From NCBI GenBank assembly GCA_021818045.1, contig JAKAFF010000054.1, forward strand, positions 1 through 7,869: DNA of 7,869 bases, in the 5' to 3' direction. The stretch is from a bacterium. GTDB taxonomy: Bacteria; Chlamydiota; Chlamydiia; Chlamydiales; SM23-39. The notes under the pieces are model-generated. The model made no database searches. It saw only the letters and a program-made list of their open reading frames with translations, and was not told the origin of the DNA. Every line of letters starts with the position of its first letter. The stretch's first letter is position 1. Positions 1 through 5,906 of the stretch are shown here, one piece after another. The position numbers and the translations under genes are program-made.

Positions 1-30
1 ATCTGATCCCAGTAAGATCGAGATGTTTGA

Positions 31-264
31 ATGGCAATTTCAAGTTCTTTTCGAGATGTCGAATCATCAAAAGGTAGGCGTGAAAACCCAATCCCTGTCA
101 ATGACTATCTCAACCGCCGCCTCATCCAGACCACAAACACTAAAGGCCGCCTCAAAACGCAATACTTCTTCTACGATAGGCAATCGATGTGGGTTGACAA
201 CCATTATCCGATACAAGGCGAAGATCGCTTCCTTTCACTCCATTGGGGAAACGAAGATTATTAA
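31..264 (+). CDS. doubtful small ORF, hypothetical protein (77 aa)
   Basis: I do not recognise this product. The frame is preceded directly by a TGA stop at 28-30, starts with ATG and runs 77 codons to TAA, so it cannot be extended to the left. The second half is protein-like, rich in aromatic and charged residues (for example QYFFYDRQSMW and the C-terminal LSLHWGNEDY). Against it, no Shine-Dalgarno sequence lies upstream of the ATG, and the minus strand in the same codon register also gives a protein-like but interrupted reading (about 110-243). It could be a real small gene, the remnant of a longer one, or the antisense of a decayed minus-strand gene. No signal peptide or membrane segment is visible. 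Confidence 0.3.
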   Translation: MAISSSFRDVESSKGRRENPIPVNDYLNRRLIQTTNTKGRLKTQYFFYDRQSMWVDNHYPIQGEDRFLSLHWGNEDY

Positions 265-277
265 CCCGAACCCCAAA

Positions 278-291
278 CAGGTGATAACCTG
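278..291 (-). terminator. weak hairpin between two gene ends, possible terminator
   Basis: A perfect 5-bp stem (CAGGT/ACCTG) with a 4-base loop lies about 55 bases beyond the stop of the minus-strand membrane-protein gene. On the minus strand it is followed by only three T residues and then a G run. It is the best terminator candidate in this gap, but it is short and could arise by chance. Confidence 0.25.
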
Positions 292-346
292 CTTGCTGCG
301 GACGTTCACGCTAAACCTACCATTTTTTTGGAGAACTAGCAGTATT

Positions 347-1477
347 TCAAACGACCTCACTTTTAAGAAGCAGCCTTTTCACCTGACGCATTGCCCCCCG
401 CGCAGAGGCGCTAAGCGACCTTAAATCGGGAATGTGCGAATCGAATATCTGCTCAATCGTCTTTTTCCGCACCGCCCTATAAGCAGGCATCACCCCCACA
501 ACGCCCCCTACGTAGGTAGCCGCTCCAAAGGCGGTCAAACAAGAAAAAAAGTTCCCCAACTGAGTAAAATCTGATGCTGCATTGACCTGTCGGCTTACAT
601 CGCGAGCCCACAAATCCTCAATCGGCGCGCTCACACACAAAATTGCGTTTTGCGCTAAAAGAAAAAGGGAAAGCGCCCAAGTAGAAATAATCAAACCAGC
701 TCCCACTCCCTTAGCAATTTGTTTCCCCAAGGAATCATTTCTCCAATAAGTAAAGCTTTGCCAACTAACATCTTTGGACAAAGCGTGAACAGTCGTTTTT
801 TCGCGCACCTGCTGCATCATCGCATCCAACATCTCTTTGTGCGCGACCATCTCTCTACCCAATTCAGATGCAGGATCCAAATCGAGATAATATTCATCGA
901 TCCCCAACCTCTGTACGCGCTGCATATACCACTCACATAGTAGATCGCGTAAGGAAGACACCTCTTCAGTAGAGAGTGGCCCGATTCCCTCCAACAAACT
1001 CTCCTTCGCATCTACTCGCAAATGATAAGCGCCCTTCAACTGTTCATATGTAGCGCGCGCATGCTCCTTTCCCAGCGATGCCTTGTAAATGACGTACACA
1101 ATCGCTGGCAAATCAGTCACGCAAGCAAATAACGCTCCTGCATTTGTCAGCAAATTCGCTGCAGTCACCCGTTTTTCAGCGCTCGATGAAAAGGAAGAGG
1201 CCACATCCCCTGTCGCCAATACAACTACGCTAGATGCCACCGTCAAAAGCGCCACAGGCATCAAAGCCCCTAGTACCCCGAATGGAATAACTTGCCTCAT
1301 CCGCATAGAGACACTCCCTTGCCCCCATCTTTGCAACCACAAAGAAAAACTCCTCTTCCAAATTTGACCTACCTGAGCATCTACTGTTGCATCGATTTGT
1401 TGCGCTAGCTCTCGCACTAAATCATCCACATCCCGAGACACCCGTCTTACATTCGCTAACTCCAAAGACACGCTCAT
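347..1477 (-). CDS. unrecognised four-helix membrane protein with internal duplication (376 aa)
   Basis: I do not recognise the family. The protein has no cleavable signal peptide and four hydrophobic segments at about residues 64-88, 111-134, 258-281 and 308-330, arranged as two hairpins separated by a hydrophilic, charged region (about 135-255). The two halves look related. SFSLW (43-47) matches SFTYW (241-245) and is followed by a basic stretch and a first helix. An R-V-N/T-AA motif then precedes a second helix (TNAGALFACVT at 111-121 against TQLGNFFSCLT at 305-315). The ends are rich in arginine and lysine. The start ATG has only a weak AGG upstream. The gene diverges from mntR, and its likely promoter overlaps an MntR-box-like palindrome, so manganese-responsive control is inferred. 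No transporter signature or catalytic motif is visible, so no function is assigned. The length of the open frame makes the gene itself convincing. Confidence 0.85.
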   Translation of the reverse strand: MSVSLELANVRRVSRDVDDLVRELAQQIDATVDAQVGQIWKRSFSLWLQRWGQGSVSMRMRQVIPFGVLGALMPVALLTVASSVVVLATGDVASSFSSSAEKRVTAANLLTNAGALFACVTDLPAIVYVIYKASLGKEHARATYEQLKGAYHLRVDAKESLLEGIGPLSTEEVSSLRDLLCEWYMQRVQRLGIDEYYLDLDPASELGREMVAHKEMLDAMMQQVREKTTVHALSKDVSWQSFTYWRNDSLGKQIAKGVGAGLIISTWALSLFLLAQNAILCVSAPIEDLWARDVSRQVNAASDFTQLGNFFSCLTAFGAATYVGGVVGVMPAYRAVRKKTIEQIFDSHIPDLRSLSASARGAMRQVKRLLLKSEVV

Positions 1478-1514
1478 CGGAAAACCTAGATGAATAAAAT
1501 TTTAAATGTATCAA

Positions 1515-1544
1515 ATGCTACATGTAGCCAACGCTACAAGTCAA
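1515..1544 (-). promoter_or_regulatory. candidate sigma-70 promoter of the membrane-protein gene
   Basis: Read on the minus strand, TTGACT (1539-1544) is a five-of-six match to the -35 consensus. TAGCAT (1515-1520) is a four-of-six -10 match, with an 18-base spacer. Transcription would begin near 1508, leaving a leader of about 30 bases before the ATG at 1477. The spacer is almost entirely occupied by the palindromic candidate operator, the classical arrangement for a repressor that blocks RNA polymerase. Confidence 0.4.
1520..1541. promoter_or_regulatory. candidate MntR operator (22-bp imperfect palindrome)
   Basis: The 9-base arms ACATGTAGC and GCTACAAGT flank the 4-base spacer CAAC; eight of nine arm positions are complementary. 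From memory, the Escherichia coli MntR box has the same 22-bp length and a central TAGC-N4-GCTA core, which is exact here. A second overlapping perfect palindrome, GCTACATGTAGC, lies at 1517-1528, so GCTACA or its complement occurs three times in a row. The site is in the divergent region next to mntR itself. That this regulator binds it is an inference from the matching geometry and location. Confidence 0.55.
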
Positions 1545-1552
1545 ACAAAAAA

Positions 1553-1600
1553 ATGAAGAGCGTCAGAAATCGCTTGGCTGAGTACAATGTATTAGCATGA
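1553..1600 (+). CDS. possible 15-codon upstream ORF overlapping the mntR start
   Basis: An ATG at 1553 opens the reading MKSVRNRLAEYNVLA and ends in TGA at 1598-1600, overlapping the mntR start codon as ATGA. mntR has no clear Shine-Dalgarno sequence of its own, so a short coupled leader ORF would explain how it is translated. However, this ORF also lacks a recognisable ribosome-binding site; it is preceded by an A-rich stretch. If mntR is transcribed from the TACAAT element at 1583-1588 instead, the leader ORF would not be on the message. The overlap could be coincidence. Confidence 0.2.
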   Translation: MKSVRNRLAEYNVLA

Positions 1601-2022
1601 AGACCCATACAGAGCGGGCTGTTTCCTTTGTGCTCACAAGAGAGCATCACCTGCAAGAGATTGCCGAAGATTACGTCGAGCTCATTGCGGATCTCATCCG
1701 GAATAAGGGGGAGGCCCGCACTTGTGATTTAGCATCTCACTTGGGGGTCTCTCACGTGACGGTGATTCGGACGATTCGGAGGCTGCAGCAAAAGGGGTAC
1801 GTTCATACCGAACCGCACAAACCCATCCATTTGACGAGTGTGGGAGAGAAGATGGCGGCCTTATCTAAAGCGCGCCATGGAATTTTGCTCACCTTTTTAA
1901 TCTCTATTGGGGTGCCTGAGGAGGTGGCAAAAATTGATGCCGAGGGGATGGAGCACCACGTAAGTGAGCGGACGTTAGAGGCTTTGCGAAAGCTGCTATA
2001 CTGTGCGCGGGTAGATTCTTAA
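1597..2022 (+). CDS. mntR: manganese-responsive transcriptional regulator MntR (DtxR family)
   Basis: A 141-residue DtxR/MntR-family protein, a cytoplasmic dimer that represses manganese-uptake genes, and sometimes activates efflux, when Mn(II) is bound. An N-terminal winged helix-turn-helix occupies about residues 20-85 (recognition region VSHVTVIRTIRRL, 51-63). The metal-binding dimerisation domain follows. All six ligands known from Bacillus MntR can be placed: D25 and E28 in EDYVELI, H94 in ARH, and E116, E119 and H120 in DAEGMEHHVS. It has only these two domains and lacks the third, SH3-like domain of DtxR proper. The closest remembered relative is E. coli MntR. No clear Shine-Dalgarno precedes the ATG; a TACAAT at 1583-1588 could be a -10 element giving a nearly leaderless message. 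The last eight or so codons and the stop lie inside the inverted repeat at 1997-2164, so the C-terminal tail (YCARVDS) is probably element-derived. No Mn transporter gene is in the window. Confidence 0.93.
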   Translation: MKTHTERAVSFVLTREHHLQEIAEDYVELIADLIRNKGEARTCDLASHLGVSHVTVIRTIRRLQQKGYVHTEPHKPIHLTSVGEKMAALSKARHGILLTFLISIGVPEEVAKIDAEGMEHHVSERTLEALRKLLYCARVDS

Positions 2023-2164
2023 TTTTTGGGGGCCTCAGGGTGGTCCAGATTTGGTTAATCACGAGGAGGCCCATATTGCCGCAATATGGCCGACGAGTGA
2101 TCGACCAAAGATGGGCCGCCATGATGGCCGCAAAAAATTTAAGAAGCTACCCGTGTACAGTATA
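1997..2164. repeat. 168-bp foldback inverted repeat (MITE-like), overlapping the mntR 3' end
   Basis: The arms 1997-2079 and 2081-2164 are imperfect reverse complements over their whole length, about four in five positions by hand alignment with three single-base gaps. The centre is a perfect 9-bp palindrome, CCATATTGC-C-GCAATATGG (2071-2089). The outer ends are perfect too (TATACTGT and ACAGTATA), and a further block near the ends matches at 15 of 18 bases. Several differences are T-for-C and would remain G-U pairs in RNA. The TA at each extreme is compatible with a TA target duplication, as made by IS630/Tc1-type transposition, so a non-autonomous foldback element is the favoured reading. 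The T tract is at the 5' base of the stem and the A tract at the 3' base, opposite to an intrinsic terminator. The element contains no gene. The alternative is a large structured RNA hairpin. Confidence 0.7.
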
Positions 2165-2177
2165 TCTCTTAATTTAC

Positions 2178-2207
2178 TTGAGGAAAAGGGGCTCTAATAG
2201 GTAGAAT
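2178..2207 (+). promoter_or_regulatory. likely promoter of the tRNA-Ser gene
   Basis: TTGAGG (2178-2183, four of six to the -35 consensus) and TAGAAT (2202-2207, five of six to the -10 consensus) are separated by 18 bases. The predicted start near 2214 leaves a leader of about seven bases before the mature tRNA. It lies immediately beyond the foldback element, which has therefore not interrupted it. Confidence 0.5.
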
Positions 2208-2220
2208 CTACTCCTTTATT

Positions 2221-2310
2221 GGAAGAGTGGCAGAGCGGCCGATTGCACCTGTCTTGAAAACAGGAGACCTCGTGAGGGGTCCGTGGGTTCGAATCCTACC
2301 TCTTCCGCCA
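2221..2310 (+). tRNA. tRNA-Ser (anticodon UGA)
   Basis: The acceptor stem GGAAGAG (2221-2227) pairs with CTCTTCC (2300-2306), followed by discriminator G and an encoded CCA (2308-2310). The anticodon stem CCTGT/ACAGG (2248-2252 and 2260-2264) encloses the loop CTTGAAA with anticodon TGA at 2255-2257, reading UCA and, by wobble, other UCN serine codons. A long variable arm with a 6-bp stem (2266-2271 with 2276-2281) is diagnostic for class II tRNAs such as serine. The T arm has stem GTGGG/CCTAC with the loop TTCGAAT. All parts of the cloverleaf are intact. Confidence 0.97.
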
Positions 2311-2396
2311 ATTCGAACCTTGTATCTCATCTAACAAAGCCAAAGTTTAAATATTCGTGTGAGCTAGATAATAGAGCTGCGCCTGAATCAGAGGAT

Positions 2397-2408
2397 GGGG
2401 CAAGCCCC
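2397..2408. terminator. small GC hairpin in the convergent gap, possible weak terminator
   Basis: GGGG-CAAG-CCCC forms a tight hairpin just beyond the stop of the autotransporter gene (minus strand) and about 90 bases after the tRNA (plus strand). On the plus strand it is followed by GCTTT, on the minus strand by no T run, so neither direction has a proper intrinsic terminator. The remaining 2311-2396 shows nothing else I can name. Confidence 0.25.
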
Positions 2409-2411
2409 GCT

Positions 2412-5400
2412 TTAAAAGACTTTTCCCACTCTGATGACAACCTCGTTGAGCATCCAACCACTGCCAAATTGTCCATCGTAACTGAGGAGGGTGTATAGAC
2501 CGCTATGGCGCTTGAAGTTCAATTCTATACTGGGAGAAAAAAGATTGAGGTTGCGCGTGAAAGAGGTCACGCTAAACGCGCCAGGAAACCCAACCAGATT
2601 CGCACTGAGGGCTCCTGTTCGCAGTGGTACTCGGCTCATATAGCTTAGCTTATCTTTCATCCAGATCTCTCCCCAAGATACATTCCATACCCAGTAGCCA
2701 TTGCATCCTACTTCTGTTTGCAAAAGAGAGGAGAAGTGGCGTTTGAGATGCATGTTGTAGGGAGAGGCTCCGTGTTCAGAAAAAGAGGGTTCTAAATCAA
2801 GAGCCCAATCGATTGCAATGAAGGGTTCAATCATTGTGCGACGCTCAGATGTTGTCCAAGAAAAGTCGTAGCCCACCGCAATGTGCGCATCACCAGTGTA
2901 ACAATTGCGATTGGATTGCGCCTGCGCGCTGTAAGTGGAAAAAAAGATATTTCGAGTTTGATTGACATGGGCATAGCCGCCCCATAAAGCTGCGTCCATA
3001 AACCAATCAGACCAGTACCTCGTCCCATAGAGACAAAGGTAGGCAGAAGAGATGTCTGCGCGGCCAAAATGCTTGTGATCGTGGACCTTAGAGTATGTAT
3101 AAGCAATGGCGGCGCCAAAGGTATGGGCGCTTTCTTGAGAGGAGGTGCCAAAATCGCCCCCCAGCATGGCTCCGGCTGTTGTGAGATCAAAACGGGGGTT
3201 TTGGTGTTGCGGCGCATTTGTAGCAAAATCGCCAAAGCCCAAAGCCCAAATTGAACGGTTGCGTTTGCGTGCAGAGGTGGGCGGCGTCAACACATCCTCC
3301 CCTTCCGCCGCTTGTAACGAGTCGGCAGCAAAAGCACTTTGATGTGTCGGGAAAAGAGAGGGGCGCTGCGCTGTCATGCGGGTATTGAGTATATTGGAAC
3401 AAGATAACAGAGATGTTTCGATCGCATATGTGGCAAATGAGCTGCGCGATGGGCTAAGGGTTTCTAGTGCTTGGGATAGCTCCGTGCCATTTAGTCCTGC
3501 CAAGAGTTGAAAGGAGTCTTCTAATAAAGCGATGTTCACGGTGTTTATGTAAGATGCCAGAGAGTAGTTATTGCCAGAGAGTGAGGCGAGTTGCTCTGGG
3601 CTAAATGATCCTGGAGAGAGGTGGATGAGCAGCGCTGTCGGAGAGTAAACAAGCGATGCAGTAATCCCGGGGATGAGTCCTTTGAGGTTGGTAGAAGAGA
3701 AGGTTCCAGCAATATTGGCGGCAGATAGGATGGTATAATCCGTTCCGACGATATATTCTCCTGGATCGGCGATTACAAAAAGACTTCCGCCAAGAGTTGC
3801 TGTGCCTGAGGAGAGATCTAACAGCGATGCGGCACCTTGAGGAGTGATCTCTACCTGGAATATGCCATTCGTGGTGAAATTGCCAGCAACAGATAGAGTG
3901 CCAGGAGAGTTTCCGGGCGCAATTTTACCGCCCGCATACACTGTCACGTTTTGTCCTACCGCCCCAGTTCCTGCGAAAGTGGCCCCAGAACTCACTTCTA
4001 CCCCTTGGGTTAAAGAGCCGTTTAGGGTAAAAATCCCATCCGATACGCTCACAGACCAGGGGACGTTGCCAGGAATCACGAGATTGCCAGCTCCTGTTTT
4101 GGTCATACTGGAGCCTTGTAGATTGCCGGTGAGAGTAAAGGTTCCTGAGGGAACTTGGATCGCGCTAAAGGTGCAATTGGTCGCAGCTTGTAGTACAGCT
4201 CCATCCGATCCAACCAAGGTCGCAGTAGAGCCGTCGAAGGCATATGTATTTGCCGGGTTGGAAGAAATAGCGCCGCTTGCTTGCGCAGAAATTAGACCGG
4301 GACCTGTGAGCGCAATATTCGAGGTGATCTCTAAGTTACCACCCGCAAAAGTGAGGGAGCTACTGGATCCACCAATATTTCCTGCGTTGGCCACTAACAG
4401 CGTCCCTCCAGAAAGAATAGTCCCTCCAGAATAGGTATTGCTCGTGTTGGATAGGATGAGCGCTCCAGCACCCGTTAGTGTCAAGCTGCCAGATCCTTCA
4501 AGAGGTGCTGAAATCGTGAATGTGCCAGTCGGAACGTTGACGGTGCCAATGGCACTCAAACCGTTGCCGGTACTGGAAAGCGTTGTCCCATTGGTGCCTA
4601 CCACCGTAGCACCCGTACAATCTAAAATAGAGGCGCCCGTTGCAATAGATGCGTTGGTATTGATGAACATCTGACCGCTCAGAGCCAGATTGGATGTGAT
4701 CTCTAGCCCACCTCCCGCAAATGTAAGAGATGTCCCAGCCCCACCAATATTGCCAGCACTTGCAATGGAAAGCACTCCGCTATTTAAGAGAGTGCCTCCC
4801 GAATAGCTGTTACTTGCATTGGATAGCACAAGCGTGCCAGGACCATTCAGCGCAAGACTATTGCTTCCCCCAAGATTTGCAGAGATCGTAAACGTGCCAG
4901 AGGAAACATTGACTGTTCTAATCGCACTTTGCCCGCCTCCACTGCCTGCAAGCGTGACTCCATCGGTCCCATTCAGCGTATTGACAGTCAAGGTGTTGCC
5001 TGCCAAAACATCAAACGTGGCGTTTTGACTGACCGTGCACGTTTGAGATACTGTAAGGCTTGCAGAAGGGGCAAAGGTTCCTCCTTGAAAAACAATAGGA
5101 CCCGTACCGAGTGCTGAGCCATTCGCAGCAATCAAACTCGCGCCGCTGTTTACCGTAATACCTCCAGAAAAGGTGTTCGACCTCGGAGGGGCCAAGGTGA
5201 GAGATCCTGCACTGATATTAAAACCGCCCTGAAGGCCTGTTGTATCAAAAATTGTTGCACCAATATTGGAATTCACGCCCGTTTGATTAGAGAGTGTCAC
5301 AATGCCGCCTAAAGTGATGGCATCGCTCGTAAGCATATTGATATCGCTGACTGTAAACGAGGTGTAGGTCAACAACTGTGCTGGTTGAGAAGCTGGAGCA

Positions 5401-5906
5401 GAAGAGGAAATATGCACGCTTGCATTGCCACTTTCTCCAGTTGCGGTATTGTTAATGTAGAAAGTGCCATAATTCGAAAGATCATAAGAGAAATTGCCAT
5501 ACCCAATCCCTGCTGCATTGATAATACGTAGTGGGGATGAGATCGAGAAAGCAGCATTGGTTGGAGAGCTGGCAGTACCCGTTGAGATCACACTGCCAAT
5601 ATTCCAAGTGGAGGTCAAACCATTCTTGCTAAAGTTGAGACTTTGATCTGGGGCAATACTAATAGTACCTGTGGCGGCGCTGCCAGTGCCGGTAATAGAT
5701 GGGACATATACCATTGGGGGGGAGGAATCAAAGATCGCTGTGTCTGTGGTTAAAGGGGGACCCCCTGCTGGCGTCCAGTTGCCGGCGTCGATGTAGTTTG
5801 TGCTGGCGCTGCCCGTCCAGGTGTAATCTATGGCGTGTACAAAGGGCCAATGGCACAAAAAAATGCAGAATAGGGCTGCCTTCCTAAAATTCAAATAATT
5901 TTTCAT
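2412..5906 (-). CDS. type Va autotransporter with PATR-repeat passenger (about 1164 aa)
   Basis: A secreted or surface-displayed autotransporter. Residues 1-25 are a signal peptide (basic start, hydrophobic core, cleavage after FVHA). The passenger (about 26-880) is rich in Ser, Thr, Gly and Asn, as in beta-helices. It has three passenger-associated repeats, at about 243-258 (SNTFSGGITVNSG), 365-388 (SNSYSGGTLLNSG) and 489-512 (SNTYSGGTILSGG). A typical late-passenger block follows (GGKIAPGNSPGTL at 659-671, YTILSAANIAGTF at 724-736), then a linker with LETLSPSR. The beta-barrel (about 885-1164) ends in VIRVGKVF, with the terminal Phe of a BAM signal. The start at 5906 is chosen because its ATG overlaps the NodT-like gene's stop as ATGA, has GGAGG four bases upstream and begins the signal peptide directly. 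An ATG at 5924 would add six residues and also has a GGAGG. Passenger function is unknown; no protease or lipase motif was seen. The barrel resembles, from memory, those of environmental Chlamydiae. Confidence 0.93.
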   Translation of the reverse strand: MKNYLNFRKAALFCIFLCHWPFVHAIDYTWTGSASTNYIDAGNWTPAGGPPLTTDTAIFDSSPPMVYVPSITGTGSAATGTISIAPDQSLNFSKNGLTSTWNIGSVISTGTASSPTNAAFSISSPLRIINAAGIGYGNFSYDLSNYGTFYINNTATGESGNASVHISSSAPASQPAQLLTYTSFTVSDINMLTSDAITLGGIVTLSNQTGVNSNIGATIFDTTGLQGGFNISAGSLTLAPPRSNTFSGGITVNSGASLIAANGSALGTGPIVFQGGTFAPSASLTVSQTCTVSQNATFDVLAGNTLTVNTLNGTDGVTLAGSGGGQSAIRTVNVSSGTFTISANLGGSNSLALNGPGTLVLSNASNSYSGGTLLNSGVLSIASAGNIGGAGTSLTFAGGGLEITSNLALSGQMFINTNASIATGASILDCTGATVVGTNGTTLSSTGNGLSAIGTVNVPTGTFTISAPLEGSGSLTLTGAGALILSNTSNTYSGGTILSGGTLLVANAGNIGGSSSSLTFAGGNLEITSNIALTGPGLISAQASGAISSNPANTYAFDGSTATLVGSDGAVLQAATNCTFSAIQVPSGTFTLTGNLQGSSMTKTGAGNLVIPGNVPWSVSVSDGIFTLNGSLTQGVEVSSGATFAGTGAVGQNVTVYAGGKIAPGNSPGTLSVAGNFTTNGIFQVEITPQGAASLLDLSSGTATLGGSLFVIADPGEYIVGTDYTILSAANIAGTFSSTNLKGLIPGITASLVYSPTALLIHLSPGSFSPEQLASLSGNNYSLASYINTVNIALLEDSFQLLAGLNGTELSQALETLSPSRSSFATYAIETSLLSCSNILNTRMTAQRPSLFPTHQSAFAADSLQAAEGEDVLTPPTSARKRNRSIWALGFGDFATNAPQHQNPRFDLTTAGAMLGGDFGTSSQESAHTFGAAIAYTYSKVHDHKHFGRADISSAYLCLYGTRYWSDWFMDAALWGGYAHVNQTRNIFFSTYSAQAQSNRNCYTGDAHIAVGYDFSWTTSERRTMIEPFIAIDWALDLEPSFSEHGASPYNMHLKRHFSSLLQTEVGCNGYWVWNVSWGEIWMKDKLSYMSRVPLRTGALSANLVGFPGAFSVTSFTRNLNLFSPSIELNFKRHSGLYTLLSYDGQFGSGWMLNEVVIRVGKVF
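4005..4976 (-). repeat. tandem passenger repeats, two full units and one partial
   Basis: Within the autotransporter passenger, a unit of about 124-130 residues is repeated: 4605-4976, 4215-4604 and a partial third at 4005-4214. Each begins with a glycine-containing turn (NGTDGVTL, VGTNGTTL, VGSDGAVL), followed by VNVSSGTFTIS, VNVPTGTFTIS or IQVPSGTFTLT. The full units continue with SGGTLL or SGGTIL, then AGNIGG, SLTFAGG and LEITSN. The third unit diverges after its GTFTLTGNL and TKTGAGNLVIPGN stretch. The similarity is clear in protein and weaker but still visible in DNA, so the duplication is not recent. Confidence 0.75.

Noticed and set aside
23..424. 133-codon plus-strand frame at the left edge
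   Set aside because: It overlaps the end of the minus-strand membrane-protein gene, and its later part is basic, Ser/Thr-rich and unlike a folded protein. The frame is open at the left edge, so only its first few codons could be the tail of something outside the window.
1904..2122. 72-codon minus-strand frame
   Set aside because: It reads through the foldback repeat and antisense to mntR; there is no ribosome-binding site and no recognisable product.
2021..2139. Large hairpin after mntR as an intrinsic terminator
   Set aside because: The T tract is at the 5' base and the A tract at the 3' base of the stem on the plus strand, the reverse of a terminator. The pairing also continues into the mntR coding region.
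2202..2212. Small palindrome GTAGAATCTAC before the tRNA
   Set aside because: It coincides with the -10 element of the tRNA promoter and is short enough to be chance; no regulator can be argued for.
4005..4976. CRISPR or short tandem DNA array
   Set aside because: The repeats are long, in frame, diverged in DNA and conserved as protein motifs; there are no identical short repeats with unique spacers.
3844..5028. Successive plus-strand open frames (3844-4434, 4438-4674, 4819-5028)
   Set aside because: They are antisense to the Gly/Thr/Ser-rich passenger of the autotransporter, whose codon composition lacks antisense stops. The products are low-complexity Val/Pro-rich sequence with no ribosome-binding sites.
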